Shown here: in pieces, positions 19,344 through 27,598 of the stretch
Position numbering within the stretch: position 1 is the first letter of the stretch
Layout: each line of letters begins with the position of its first letter
NCBI GenBank assembly: GCA_963677815.1
Contig: OY782499.1
Coordinates: 310,001-374,000, forward strand
Length of the DNA: 64,000 nt
Source of the DNA: JAEKNW01 sp963677815
GTDB taxonomy: Bacteria > Cloacimonadota > Cloacimonadia > Cloacimonadales > JAFGVF01
Reading direction: 5' to 3'
Translations under genes and position numbers: made by a program
The notes under the pieces: generated by a model
What the model saw: the letters and a program-made list of their open reading frames with translations, nothing else
What the model was told of the DNA's origin: nothing
Database searches by the model: none

Positions 19344-19377
19344 AGCATAGCCTATTATTTTAGGCTATGCTTTTTTT
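19344..19377 (+). terminator. Terminator of the oxygen-defence operon
   Basis: An 11-bp perfect stem (AGCATAGCCTA / TAGGCTATGCT), a 6-nt loop and a run of seven T, 25 bp after the ferritin-like gene. Confidence 0.93.
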
Positions 19378-19411
19378 GGGTCATAAGTTAGCAACGCAAC
19401 AATGTCCACTC

Positions 19412-19477
19412 CTTTATTGTTACTCTCCACATTAGATACTAGGAAAAGGTGGGAAACTAACAATGAAGTACCAACCT
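19412..19477. repeat. Degenerate palindromic repeat, TTGATTGTTACT family
   Basis: TTTATTGTTACTCTCCAC pairs imperfectly with GTGGGAAACTAACAATGAAG. It lies in the same intergenic gap as a MITE-like element, as do the other copies of this family. Confidence 0.4.
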
Positions 19478-19585
19478 TATATAAATGCATTATAGATTAA
19501 GATGATGATTATTAACTTTTCACACATTTTTAGACAAATAATTTGACAAAAATTTTCTAAGTATCAATAATTGTCATTATTGAAG

Positions 19586-19694
19586 TTAAACTCAAATAAT
19601 GCAATAGAACTTTGAAGATAGTACTATATTATTCTTGTGAGGGAGTAGCTTTAGCGAAGTATTACTAAAGCTCTACTGCACCATTTGGGTTAAA
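19586..19694. mobile_element. MITE-like element, 109 bp, upstream of a lipoprotein gene
   Basis: The left end TTAAACTCAAATAATGCAAT and the right end, read as its complement TTAACCCAAATGGTGCAGTA, are inverted repeats. AGAACTTT or AGAGCTTT follows on both sides. There is no coding capacity. The right end lies 13 bp before the ATG at 19708. The rest of the gap from 19378 shows nothing else recognisable. Confidence 0.7.
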
Positions 19695-19707
19695 AGTGGG
19701 AAGTCTT

Positions 19708-20559
19708 ATGAAAAACATTATTAGGTCTTTTTTTCTAATTATCAGCTGTTTACTTTGCTTAACAGCTTGCAGTTACATAGCGACAAGTTCAATGGTTCGC
19801 ACTGTCGGACTAGGAGAAGAAGCTCAACCCTTAAATGCTAGAACATTTGCCTTAGAATCCTCCATAAATACAATCAAAGCTACAGATTATATTTCAGGGT
19901 ACGAATCTGAAACTGATGAAACAATCAAGTATTTTCGTATTGAGAAATCTAATGAAAGAGGTCCTTCAGTCTCCGCTAATTTTCGTTTGGGACTTGGGTA
20001 TTTTACAGAGATAAAATTAGGAGCCATTATTGGAAGTGTAGAGCAAAAATTTGATAATAGTGAATTTCAGTCTTTCACTGGTGAGGTTATTGCTCTTAGT
20101 GACACTTCTGATACTATAGTTTCTGGTTTCCTTTTAGGATTTAAAAGACTCTTAACTGATCGTTCTGAGCCTTCTAAAGTTTCTTTGTTTTTTGAAGGAC
20201 AACATCTGAGAACAAGTTCTAAAGGCTTCACTAGCGATTACGATGGTTCAATCAATCAATTTAAATCAGCCATTTTATATGGCTATGTAGATCCTGAGTA
20301 CTCACATATTATCCCAAACATTTCTTTGTATTATAGTTTAGCACATACTGATAGGAAAAATACCCTGAGGATCCCTTCATCAAGACTTATTCAAAACATT
20401 GGAGGAGAGCTAAATCTCAATATCAACTATTCTCTGCTATATTTCAATATTTACGGTGGCTTTGAAAAAGATTTTGGTGCTAACGCATCTTCTTCTTTAA
20501 TACCTTATTTGGGAACAAGAGCAGGTTTACGTTTTGATTACTCAATGACTATTGATTAG
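19708..20559 (+). CDS. Lipoprotein, paralogue of the one at 21034-21891
   Basis: A signal peptide ends in a lipobox LTAC with Cys21. The next 20 residues contain VRTVGLGEEAQPLNAR, almost repeated in the neighbouring convergent gene as SRTIGLGEEALPIQKH. The rest consists of amphipathic beta-like stretches (SANFRLGLGYFTEIKLGAII, LLGFKRLLTDRSEP, IPNISLYYSLAHTDR) and ends with a strand-like RAGLRFDYSMTID. This suggests an outer-membrane or periplasmic beta structure. ATG 19708 (weak GGGAAG) is preferred over an in-frame GTG at 19696. No known family was recognised. Confidence 0.75.
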   Translation: MKNIIRSFFLIISCLLCLTACSYIATSSMVRTVGLGEEAQPLNARTFALESSINTIKATDYISGYESETDETIKYFRIEKSNERGPSVSANFRLGLGYFTEIKLGAIIGSVEQKFDNSEFQSFTGEVIALSDTSDTIVSGFLLGFKRLLTDRSEPSKVSLFFEGQHLRTSSKGFTSDYDGSINQFKSAILYGYVDPEYSHIIPNISLYYSLAHTDRKNTLRIPSSRLIQNIGGELNLNINYSLLYFNIYGGFEKDFGANASSSLIPYLGTRAGLRFDYSMTID

Positions 20560-21033
20560 ATAACTTAATAATAATAATTAATCAATTAACAAATAAAATA
20601 AATGAAGATTAAAATATCACATAGACCTAAAAAGCTACAGAGTAACGACATCTTTGTAGATTAAGAAATCAAGCTCGAGCTAGTTTTCTTAGCAAATTGC
20701 CAATGCTTATAACTGCTGAATGACCAGTAGTTAGTAACACCCCCTATTTTCTCCTTTATCAAAGGCGATTATGATATCAAAAAAACTTAGAGATGTCGAT
20801 CCTCTGGAGCTATAAGGATTTTAAGATTCTTCATTTATGATTATATTTAGCTCCCACTCTACTTTGGAGAAAGCCTTTTTTATTATTAATGGACTTGGTC
20901 ATTATAATAGCTTCAAGTTCAAGTCTGGTGGAAGAGACATAGCATTATTCTGCACTAGATATTGTATTGCAGTAGATTACGGATTATAATCCCGAATAAT
21001 GTACTATTGCTTCATATGAATTACTGGGATTTA
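20560..21033. other. Intergenic region with repeat fragments
   Basis: No gene is seen in these 474 bp. The region holds two AGCTCCAGAGG-type repeats (20633-20660 plus strand, 20786-20811 minus strand) and one end, about 100 bp, of the MITE that interrupts abiEii (20910-21010). Confidence 0.6.
20910..21010 (+). mobile_element. Partial copy of the abiEii-interrupting MITE (one end)
   Basis: CTTCAAGTTCAAGTCTGGTG at 20911 matches the terminal repeat of the 29727-30193 element. Similarity continues through TGCACTAGATATTGTATT (20950s) and TTACGGATTATAA. The second terminal repeat was not found downstream, so this is a truncated or solo end. Confidence 0.75.
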
Positions 21034-21891
21034 TCACTTCTTACCAAGTTTTAAACCTATTTTAAAACCCATCTGATATATAAGACTATCATCTTCAATA
21101 TCTCCAGCTATTTGTTGTTCAGCTCCCCCACTAATAGCTGTATATAGATAACCAAAATCTATATTATATAATAGTTCTGCACCTATACTCTGAGGACTTC
21201 TTTGTTTAGGAATCCCTGGAATAGTTTCATTACGTTCTGTATGGGCTGAAGAATGATAAATAGCTAAGGTAGGATAACTTTTCCTATCCATTAAGTCATC
21301 ATTAAGACCAACTAAAATAGCAGCTCTTGTTTCTAAAGATTCTGCATCAAACCTAGCTGCATCACCTGTGCTATCAAATATTATTTTTGCTACACTCATA
21401 AACACAGATAAACGCATTGGATTTTCAGGTTGAGAAAGTAGTCGCTTGTAAGCTAATTTAATCCCTGTATATTTGGTTCTACATTCAAATTCTTTGGTAG
21501 TAGTTACTCCGTCAGAAGTGTGAGAATATTTACTAGTACTTCCTTCAGAACCTCTTAAAAAACCTAGAGAAATCTCATCAATATCTGTTAAACCGAATCT
21601 TACAGTATAATCAGAGTATAAATTGCTAGAATTCTCATTATTCCCACTTATGTCAATTTCTGTTTCTGCTTGGTCATTCACAGTATATTCAGTCATATAT
21701 ATCTTATCAAGCATCCTTATCTTCTTTATTGAAATTTCTATGCCTAAGTTATGTTTTTGAATTGGTAAAGCTTCTTCTCCTAAACCTATAGTTCTTGATA
21801 CTGACGAAGACGATTTATCAACTATTGAGCACCCACTAGTGATGATAAGTCCTAATACTACAAATAATAAATAAATACAAAATTTTTTCAT
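21034..21891 (-). CDS. Lipoprotein, paralogue of the one at 19708-20559
   Basis: A signal peptide with lipobox ITSGC (Cys21) is followed by SRTIGLGEEALPIQKHNLGI, the same N-terminal motif as in the convergent neighbour. Further similar blocks are YTVRFGLTDIDEISLGFLRG, LAYKRLLSQPENP and LAIYHSSAHTERNETIPGIP. The order of blocks is conserved, so the two genes are diverged duplicates. The start at 21891 follows GAGAGGA with good spacing; the frame is open 24 codons further upstream, but that stretch runs into a repeat element. Function unknown. Confidence 0.78.
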   Translation of the reverse strand: MKKFCIYLLFVVLGLIITSGCSIVDKSSSSVSRTIGLGEEALPIQKHNLGIEISIKKIRMLDKIYMTEYTVNDQAETEIDISGNNENSSNLYSDYTVRFGLTDIDEISLGFLRGSEGSTSKYSHTSDGVTTTKEFECRTKYTGIKLAYKRLLSQPENPMRLSVFMSVAKIIFDSTGDAARFDAESLETRAAILVGLNDDLMDRKSYPTLAIYHSSAHTERNETIPGIPKQRSPQSIGAELLYNIDFGYLYTAISGGAEQQIAGDIEDDSLIYQMGFKIGLKLGKK

Positions 21892-21907
21892 AATATCCTC
21901 TCTTTGT

Positions 21908-22129
21908 TTATCCCGAATGGTGCAGTAGAACTTTAGTAATACTTCGCTAAAGCTACGTATCACAGGCGAAGAGTGCAGATTCTTTTAGCAAAATCCCCTT
22001 CTTTGAGGGGGATACAGGGGGTGCACCCATAAAATCCATATAATATATATATTCGGAAGAATTATGTAAGTTACTTTTGCAGAATAATATAGTACTATTC
22101 TCAAAGTTCTATTGCATTATTTGGGTTTA
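21908..22129. mobile_element. MITE-like element, about 222 bp, with inverted ends
   Basis: The left end TTATCCCGAATGGTGCAGTA and the right end (complement TAAACCCAAATAATGCAATA) are inverted repeats; both continue with GAACTTT. The interior includes a CCCCTTCTTTGAGGGGGATA stretch and ATATAATATATATATTCGG, the latter shared with the element at 32185-32353. There is no coding capacity. Its left end is 17 bp upstream of the lipoprotein start at 21891. The remaining gap to tldD (22130-22472) shows no gene. Confidence 0.75.
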
Positions 22130-22472
22130 TATCCTCTTTTAACTGGTAATTTTTCTTAAGTCAAGTAAATTATAAGTTATTACATATTTTCTATGTTATT
22201 ATACAATATTCACTATCTCATTTACATTAGTTTCATATATGTTAAATAACTTTGACATAAGATTATAATTCTAAATAAATTAGTCACTTGAATGAAGATT
22301 TATTAACTTACCTTACTTAGATATCTTCACCTATAGATTCACTTGCTTGCTAGTAATCATATAAAACTGAAGATTTACCAACATCTATACTCAAAGTTTA
22401 ATAATTTTATACTTGACACTAATTATAGTATACTTAAGTTATGGTTATCTAAAATATAAAAATGGAGGATAT

Positions 22473-23915
22473 ATGGAACTTGGAAAAATAGCAATTGATT
22501 ATGCTCGCTCACTAGGAGCTGATTTTGCTGATATTAGAATCCAGAGAACTAAAAGAGAATTTATCTTTGTACGTGACCTCAATGTAAAAATGTTCAACAA
22601 TGATGATACTTATGGTTATGGAATAAGGGTATTTAAGAATGGTGCATGGGGCTTTGCTCATAACAAGATTTTCACAAAAGATGCTATAATAGAAACAGTT
22701 AAATCTGCTTATAATATTGCATTAGCATCTTCACAAATAAACAAAAACTTCAAATTGCAACTTACCCCCGAAAGAGGATATATTGATACATACAAAACTC
22801 CAGTCTGTATTGACCCTTTCTCAGTATCCCCAAAAGAGAAAATAGACCAACTTTTAGAAATCAACAGAACATTACTTTCTTATCAAGATATTAAGCAAGC
22901 TAGAGCCATGATAATCTCACAAAATGATGATAAAATCTTAATGAATACTGATGGTTCTCACTTGAAAATCAATACAACTTATGTCTATCCATCCTATACT
23001 GCAGTAGCAGTTAACCAAGAGGATAGTCAATCCCGTTCTTATAACCCAGGAGCAACTGCTGCAGGTTGGGAGCATGTAATAAATCTAAGACTTTTAGAAA
23101 ACGCTGATAGAGTAGCCAGAGAAGCTATTATGAAGCTTAATGCAGACTCTTTAGCAGGAGACAGACGTCGTGATTTAGTTCTAAATCCTGACCACTTGGC
23201 TCTTACAATGCACGAATCAGTAGGACATCCAACTGAGCTTGATAGAGTTTTAGGCTGGGAAGCAGATTTTGCTGGTATTTCTTTTGCAACTCCAGAGAAA
23301 CTAAAGAATTATCAATATGGTTCAGAAATAGTAAATTTCACAGCTAATAATAAGCTTGCTGGTGGTATGGCAACTGCTGGTTATGATGATGATGGAGTTC
23401 CTAACCAAGAATGGCAAATAGTTAAAGATGGTATTCTTAATGAGTATGGTACTACACGAGATACTGCTTCTTTCATAGGACAAAGTCTTAGTCGTGGTTG
23501 TAACAGAGCTACCAATTATTATGACATGCCAATTAACAGAATACCTAATCTTTACTTAGAAGCTGGTAAAAAAGAATGTAGTCCAAACGATCTCATTTCT
23601 GCAGTAGATGATGGTGTTATGATTGAAGGACAAGGTTCATTCTCTATTGACCAACACAGAATCAACTTCCAATTCGGTGGAGATATGTTCTGGGAAATTA
23701 AAAATGGAAAGAGAACTAGACCACTCAAGAAGATTCTTTATAGATCAAATAATCCAGAATTTTGGAATAGTGTTGAAGCTATCGCTGATAAGCGTTTCTG
23801 GAAATCTTGGGGAGTAAATAATTGTGGTAAAGGACAACCAAGTCAAACTGGTCGAATGACCCATGGTGCTTCACCAACCCTCTTTAGAAACATTATGGTA
23901 GGAGGTTCAAAATGA
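22473..23915 (+). CDS. tldD: TldD metalloprotease subunit
   Basis: TldD and TldE form a protease that removes leader peptides or degrades unfolded short peptides. The zinc motif HExxxH is visible as HESVGH with His247 and His252. The conserved C-terminal part includes DDGVPNQEW, SRGCNRATNYYDMPINRIPN and DDGVMIEGQGSFSID. GGAGG lies 5 bp before ATG 22473, which is chosen over an upstream in-frame ATG at 22413. The gene overlaps tldE by 4 bp (ATGA). Confidence 0.95.
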   Translation: MELGKIAIDYARSLGADFADIRIQRTKREFIFVRDLNVKMFNNDDTYGYGIRVFKNGAWGFAHNKIFTKDAIIETVKSAYNIALASSQINKNFKLQLTPERGYIDTYKTPVCIDPFSVSPKEKIDQLLEINRTLLSYQDIKQARAMIISQNDDKILMNTDGSHLKINTTYVYPSYTAVAVNQEDSQSRSYNPGATAAGWEHVINLRLLENADRVAREAIMKLNADSLAGDRRRDLVLNPDHLALTMHESVGHPTELDRVLGWEADFAGISFATPEKLKNYQYGSEIVNFTANNKLAGGMATAGYDDDGVPNQEWQIVKDGILNEYGTTRDTASFIGQSLSRGCNRATNYYDMPINRIPNLYLEAGKKECSPNDLISAVDDGVMIEGQGSFSIDQHRINFQFGGDMFWEIKNGKRTRPLKKILYRSNNPEFWNSVEAIADKRFWKSWGVNNCGKGQPSQTGRMTHGASPTLFRNIMVGGSK

Positions 23916-25195
23916 TAAATAAATTAATAAAAACTATAGATTTTATTAAGCAGAACATAGATGCAGATGATTATCAAATTAATGCTAAAATTAAAGATTC
24001 TTTAGATACCCGTTTTGCTCAAAATCGAATTACCCAAAATATTTCAGGTGTTAAATTTGAAATTGATGTTACGCTGTACTTTGGGAAAAAATCAGGTTCA
24101 GTCAATATTGACCAACTTGATGAAAAGAGTATTTTAGATAGACTAGCTGTAGCAAAGACTATTGCTCTCCACTCATCTGAAGATACTGAGTATATACCCT
24201 CTGAAGAAGCTAAAGACTTCGATGAATATAACAATTTCGATCAAGAAATCGCTGATTTAACTGTTGAAGACCATCTTGCTATCATAAAAAAATGTATTGA
24301 TAATGCTATCAAGCAAGATGCTCAAGTTTCTGGTATGGTATCACGCCATATAATTCACACTTATCTCACTACTAAAAATGGCTTTGAAGGTCAGAATAAA
24401 TTCACTATCTTTGAACATTCAATGACTATTAAAAAAGACGATAGAGAAACTAGAGTTTCTAGCTCTGTTATCAGAAAGAAACTACATGATTTAGATGCTT
24501 TAATAAATCAACTAAACACTAATTTCCAAGCAATCTCTTCTCCAAATGAAATGCTCCCCCGTAAGATACCTGTCATCTTGCGACCTCAAGCTGTTATCGA
24601 TATCTTCTCCTTTATGTCTTGGTTTATGGATAGAAGAGGAGCTGATTTAGGTATGACGCCTTTCTCTAACATGTTAGAAACTTCTTTCTTTGGAAAGAAC
24701 TTCAATATGTACTCATCTTTAGATGATGAGAGAATTATGAGACCTGCTTTTGATGGAAATGGTATTCTTAATCAAAATACTGATTGGTCAAAAGATGGTA
24801 TTTTGAAGAATCTACCTACTGGCAAAGCTTATGCTCAACAACATAATCTTAAACATGTCAATCATCCATTTAACATTATTATTGCTGGAAGTGATAAAAC
24901 AGAAGAAGAAATGATGAGCATGGTTGACGAGGGTATTATAATTAATCGCTTCTGGTACATCCGAGTTGTTGATAGCAAAAGTGGTGAATTAACAGGACTT
25001 ACCCGTGATGGTGTTCTCTACTTCAAAAATGGTAAGATTGAAAAATCAGTTAATAACTTCCGCTGGAATGAGATTCCCCATGATATGACAAGACGAATTC
25101 TTGCCCTAGGAAAACAAGTTGTGAATGATACTTCTTCTATTATTCCAACAATGTTAGTTGATGATTTTACTTTGGTAGATAATACTAGATTTTAA
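23912..25195 (+). CDS. tldE: TldE/PmbA partner subunit
   Basis: The inactive partner of TldD: same fold but no HExxxH motif. The family block near residues 230-260 is readable (RPQAVIDIFSFMSWFMDRRG). The C-terminal part (DEGIIINRFWYIRVVDSKSGELTGLTRDGVLYFKNG) is typical of the PmbA/TldE branch. The 427-residue length is normal. The last 147 bp of the gene, with the terminator, are duplicated 2.3 kb downstream. Confidence 0.93.
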   Translation: MINKLIKTIDFIKQNIDADDYQINAKIKDSLDTRFAQNRITQNISGVKFEIDVTLYFGKKSGSVNIDQLDEKSILDRLAVAKTIALHSSEDTEYIPSEEAKDFDEYNNFDQEIADLTVEDHLAIIKKCIDNAIKQDAQVSGMVSRHIIHTYLTTKNGFEGQNKFTIFEHSMTIKKDDRETRVSSSVIRKKLHDLDALINQLNTNFQAISSPNEMLPRKIPVILRPQAVIDIFSFMSWFMDRRGADLGMTPFSNMLETSFFGKNFNMYSSLDDERIMRPAFDGNGILNQNTDWSKDGILKNLPTGKAYAQQHNLKHVNHPFNIIIAGSDKTEEEMMSMVDEGIIINRFWYIRVVDSKSGELTGLTRDGVLYFKNGKIEKSVNNFRWNEIPHDMTRRILALGKQVVNDTSSIIPTMLVDDFTLVDNTRF

Positions 25196-25250
25196 ATAAA
25201 TAAAACCTATATAATAAATCAAGGGCGAATTAAAAATTCGCCCTTTTGAT
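25049..25250 (+). repeat. 202-bp direct repeat, copy 1 (tldE 3' end plus terminator)
   Basis: Matches 27383-27585 with one substitution (G25082 versus T27416) and one extra T in the second copy's terminator. Identity begins and ends sharply. This copy completes the intact tldE. Confidence 0.95.
25221..25248 (+). terminator. Terminator of tldD-tldE
   Basis: An 11-bp stem (AAGGGCGAATT / AATTCGCCCTT) with a 3-nt loop and a short T run. The sequence is symmetrical enough to work in both directions. From 25251 to 25550 nothing else is recognisable. Confidence 0.85.
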
Positions 25251-25550
25251 ATATAAAGTTCCTATGATATGAAATAACTATTAGGGAAATTACTGATTAA
25301 ATGGGGCTGTATAAAAGACCTATCTCATTGTTTCAGCTATGTATCACAAATACTTCATACTTCCTACATGACACCTATCAATATAGTTTACACTTATCAT
25401 ACTATTATTATATTTTCATAAGTATATATATACTTATATTTTAATTTACACATAGGAGAAAATCAATAGCAACCAGCATTCATTAAACATTTACATTATA
25501 ATATTTTTAAGGAATATATTTTGCATATACAATAATTTAAAGGAGATAGT

Positions 25551-27173
25551 ATGAAAATATTTGTTACACTATTGACTATAATATTATTCACCTCTTGTCT
25601 ATTCTCTTATCAGACCCTGGATACTATCTGGGAGTATGAAAGTGAAAACTTCGAAGATGGTTTTGGGAAAAATATAACTTCCCTGGACTTCAACGGAGAT
25701 GGTTATGACGACTTATTCGTAGCAACTGAGGGAGTCATTGCTGTTGAAAATGATACTTTACGAATTTTTAATTTTTTATATTATTTTGAGGGCAATCAGA
25801 ATGGTTTACCTAATACCTATACTTCTATAATCAACTATTCTCTTCCTGAGACGATTCCTGATACCATTAATTTTTATCAAGAAAGTGCTTTTGTGAAACT
25901 AACCAGTCTAGGAGATGTTAACAATGATGGTTATGAAGATTTAGGCTTTCGGTCAATCTATAGCAATAGTTTTTCTAATTATTGGGGTGGGCGGATAAAT
26001 ATTATTTATGGCAATATCTATAATAATTTTGAAACTGACTATTCTCTCGACCAATATCACCAACCAGTCTCTAACTTTAAGGGTATAGGTGATATTAACG
26101 GGGACGGTTATGATGATATGGGCTATATCATTGGTCGTGGTAATTCCGATTATCCTCTATCTTTCCGAATAATTGATGGGCAAACATTGGAAGAATATAC
26201 TATTCCTAATGACATCTCAAGCACTCGTCATTTTTCAATTGATGGTTTAGGTGATATAAATGGGGATGGTTTTGGTGACTATTCTCACAGTATTCGTGAA
26301 AGAGAATCTATTGTAGATGAATATGGAAGTACTCGCTGGTGCACACAACATAATATTTTTTTAGGTTCGTCCCTTATCGACACTCTGGCTGATTACACAT
26401 TTACAACTAAAACACAAGGTAAAAATGCTAATCTTTTGAAAGTAAATGACTTCAATGGTGATGGTTATGATGATATTCTGCTATCTGATTATGAATTAAA
26501 CGAGGTAGGAAGTTCTGGTTTAAGATTATGGTTAGGTGGTCAAGATATCGATTTCACATGCTATTCTCATATAGAATACTATGACTGGCTATATAATTAT
26601 GCTTGTGATGATATAAATAATGATGGTTATAGTGATATAATAGGTATCAGAAGAAATTATTCCACTGGATATGTTAATGGTTACTTGGGGGGAGCAAATG
26701 GTACTCGAGATATTTATCAAACTTTTCAAGATGGCTTTGGATGGGATATGACCAGCGGTGATTTTAATAACGATGGTCAAGTTGACTTAGTCGTTGGGTC
26801 ATACGATACTGTCAGTGCACCTTGGCAGCCAGGAAAGTTAATTATGTTAGCAACTTCAAATGATTTAACAGAAATTGATCCCGAAACCAATACTGAAATC
26901 GAGAGTGAAGATCATATATCGACACAGCCAATAATTATAGCATACCCTAATCCCTTTAATCCTGAAATAACTTTTGAGTTTACCAACATGGTACAAGATG
27001 CTATCATAGAAGTATATAATATTAAAGGACAACATGTTAAAACAATTAATGTCGAAAGTAACTCAAAAAAGAAAACAATTAATTTTCATAATCACCCATC
27101 AGGTATTTATTTCTATAGACTTTATATTAATGATGAACTGATAAAAACCAATAAATTTACTTTAATTAAATAA
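25551..27173 (+). CDS. Secreted FG-GAP/VCBS-like repeat protein with type IX-like sorting domain
   Basis: A signal peptide (FVTLLTIILFTSCLFS) precedes at least seven calcium-binding DxNxDGxxD repeats, for example DFNGDGYDDLFV, DVNNDGYEDLGF, DINGDGYDDMGY, DINGDGFGDYSH, DFNGDGYDDILL, DINNDGYSDIIG and DFNNDGQVDLVV. These are spaced as in an integrin-alpha-like beta propeller. The last 80 or so residues are a sorting domain (AYPNPFNPEITFEF ... SGIYFYRLYIN). AAGGAG precedes the ATG. It probably serves as a surface or adhesion protein. It lies inside a module bracketed by the two tldE-end repeats. Confidence 0.85.
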   Translation: MKIFVTLLTIILFTSCLFSYQTLDTIWEYESENFEDGFGKNITSLDFNGDGYDDLFVATEGVIAVENDTLRIFNFLYYFEGNQNGLPNTYTSIINYSLPETIPDTINFYQESAFVKLTSLGDVNNDGYEDLGFRSIYSNSFSNYWGGRINIIYGNIYNNFETDYSLDQYHQPVSNFKGIGDINGDGYDDMGYIIGRGNSDYPLSFRIIDGQTLEEYTIPNDISSTRHFSIDGLGDINGDGFGDYSHSIRERESIVDEYGSTRWCTQHNIFLGSSLIDTLADYTFTTKTQGKNANLLKVNDFNGDGYDDILLSDYELNEVGSSGLRLWLGGQDIDFTCYSHIEYYDWLYNYACDDINNDGYSDIIGIRRNYSTGYVNGYLGGANGTRDIYQTFQDGFGWDMTSGDFNNDGQVDLVVGSYDTVSAPWQPGKLIMLATSNDLTEIDPETNTEIESEDHISTQPIIIAYPNPFNPEITFEFTNMVQDAIIEVYNIKGQHVKTINVESNSKKKTINFHNHPSGIYFYRLYINDELIKTNKFTLIK

Positions 27174-27185
27174 CAAAGGGAAATT

Positions 27186-27422
27186 ATGAATAGAAAACTA
27201 CTATGTGCTCTGGTTATACTTGTAGCTTTAAGCTTAAATAGTACAAGTAATCAATTTATGATTGGTGCTTATGCTCAATATCAGCAACTATTCGATGAAC
27301 TCTATATTGGATATGATCAACATAGCATGAATGATTTAGCAACTAAAATGCAAGAAGCAGGGATAACACATGTAATTGATGTGTTAATAACTTCCGCTGG
27401 AATGAGATTCCCCATTATATGA
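27186..27422 (+). pseudogene. Truncated secreted-protein gene fused to the tldE-end repeat
   Basis: The frame starts with a signal peptide (RKLLCALVILVALSLNSTS) and runs about 65 native residues (MIGAYAQYQQLFDELY...). It then enters the second copy of the tldE repeat in another frame and stops at TGA within it. The native part looks like the start of a larger secreted enzyme or binding protein, but the family cannot be told. It lies 12 bp after the FG-GAP gene, so the two formed an operon before truncation. Confidence 0.75.
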
Positions 27423-27585
27423 CAAGACGAATTCTTGCCCTAGGAAAACAAGTTGTGAATGATACTTCTTCTATTATTCCAACAATGTTAGTTGATGATT
27501 TTACTTTGGTAGATAATACTAGATTTTAAATAAATAAAACCTATATAATAAATCAAGGGCGAATTAAAAATTCGCCCTTTTTGAT
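27383..27585 (+). repeat. 203-bp direct repeat, copy 2 (tldE 3' end plus terminator)
   Basis: A second copy of the last 147 bp of tldE with its stop codon and terminator (stem 27555-27565 / 27569-27579). It is not preceded by the rest of tldE. The terminator also serves the convergent FadL-like gene that ends at 27599. Confidence 0.95.
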
Positions 27586-27598
27586 TTGTTTTAAAAAT

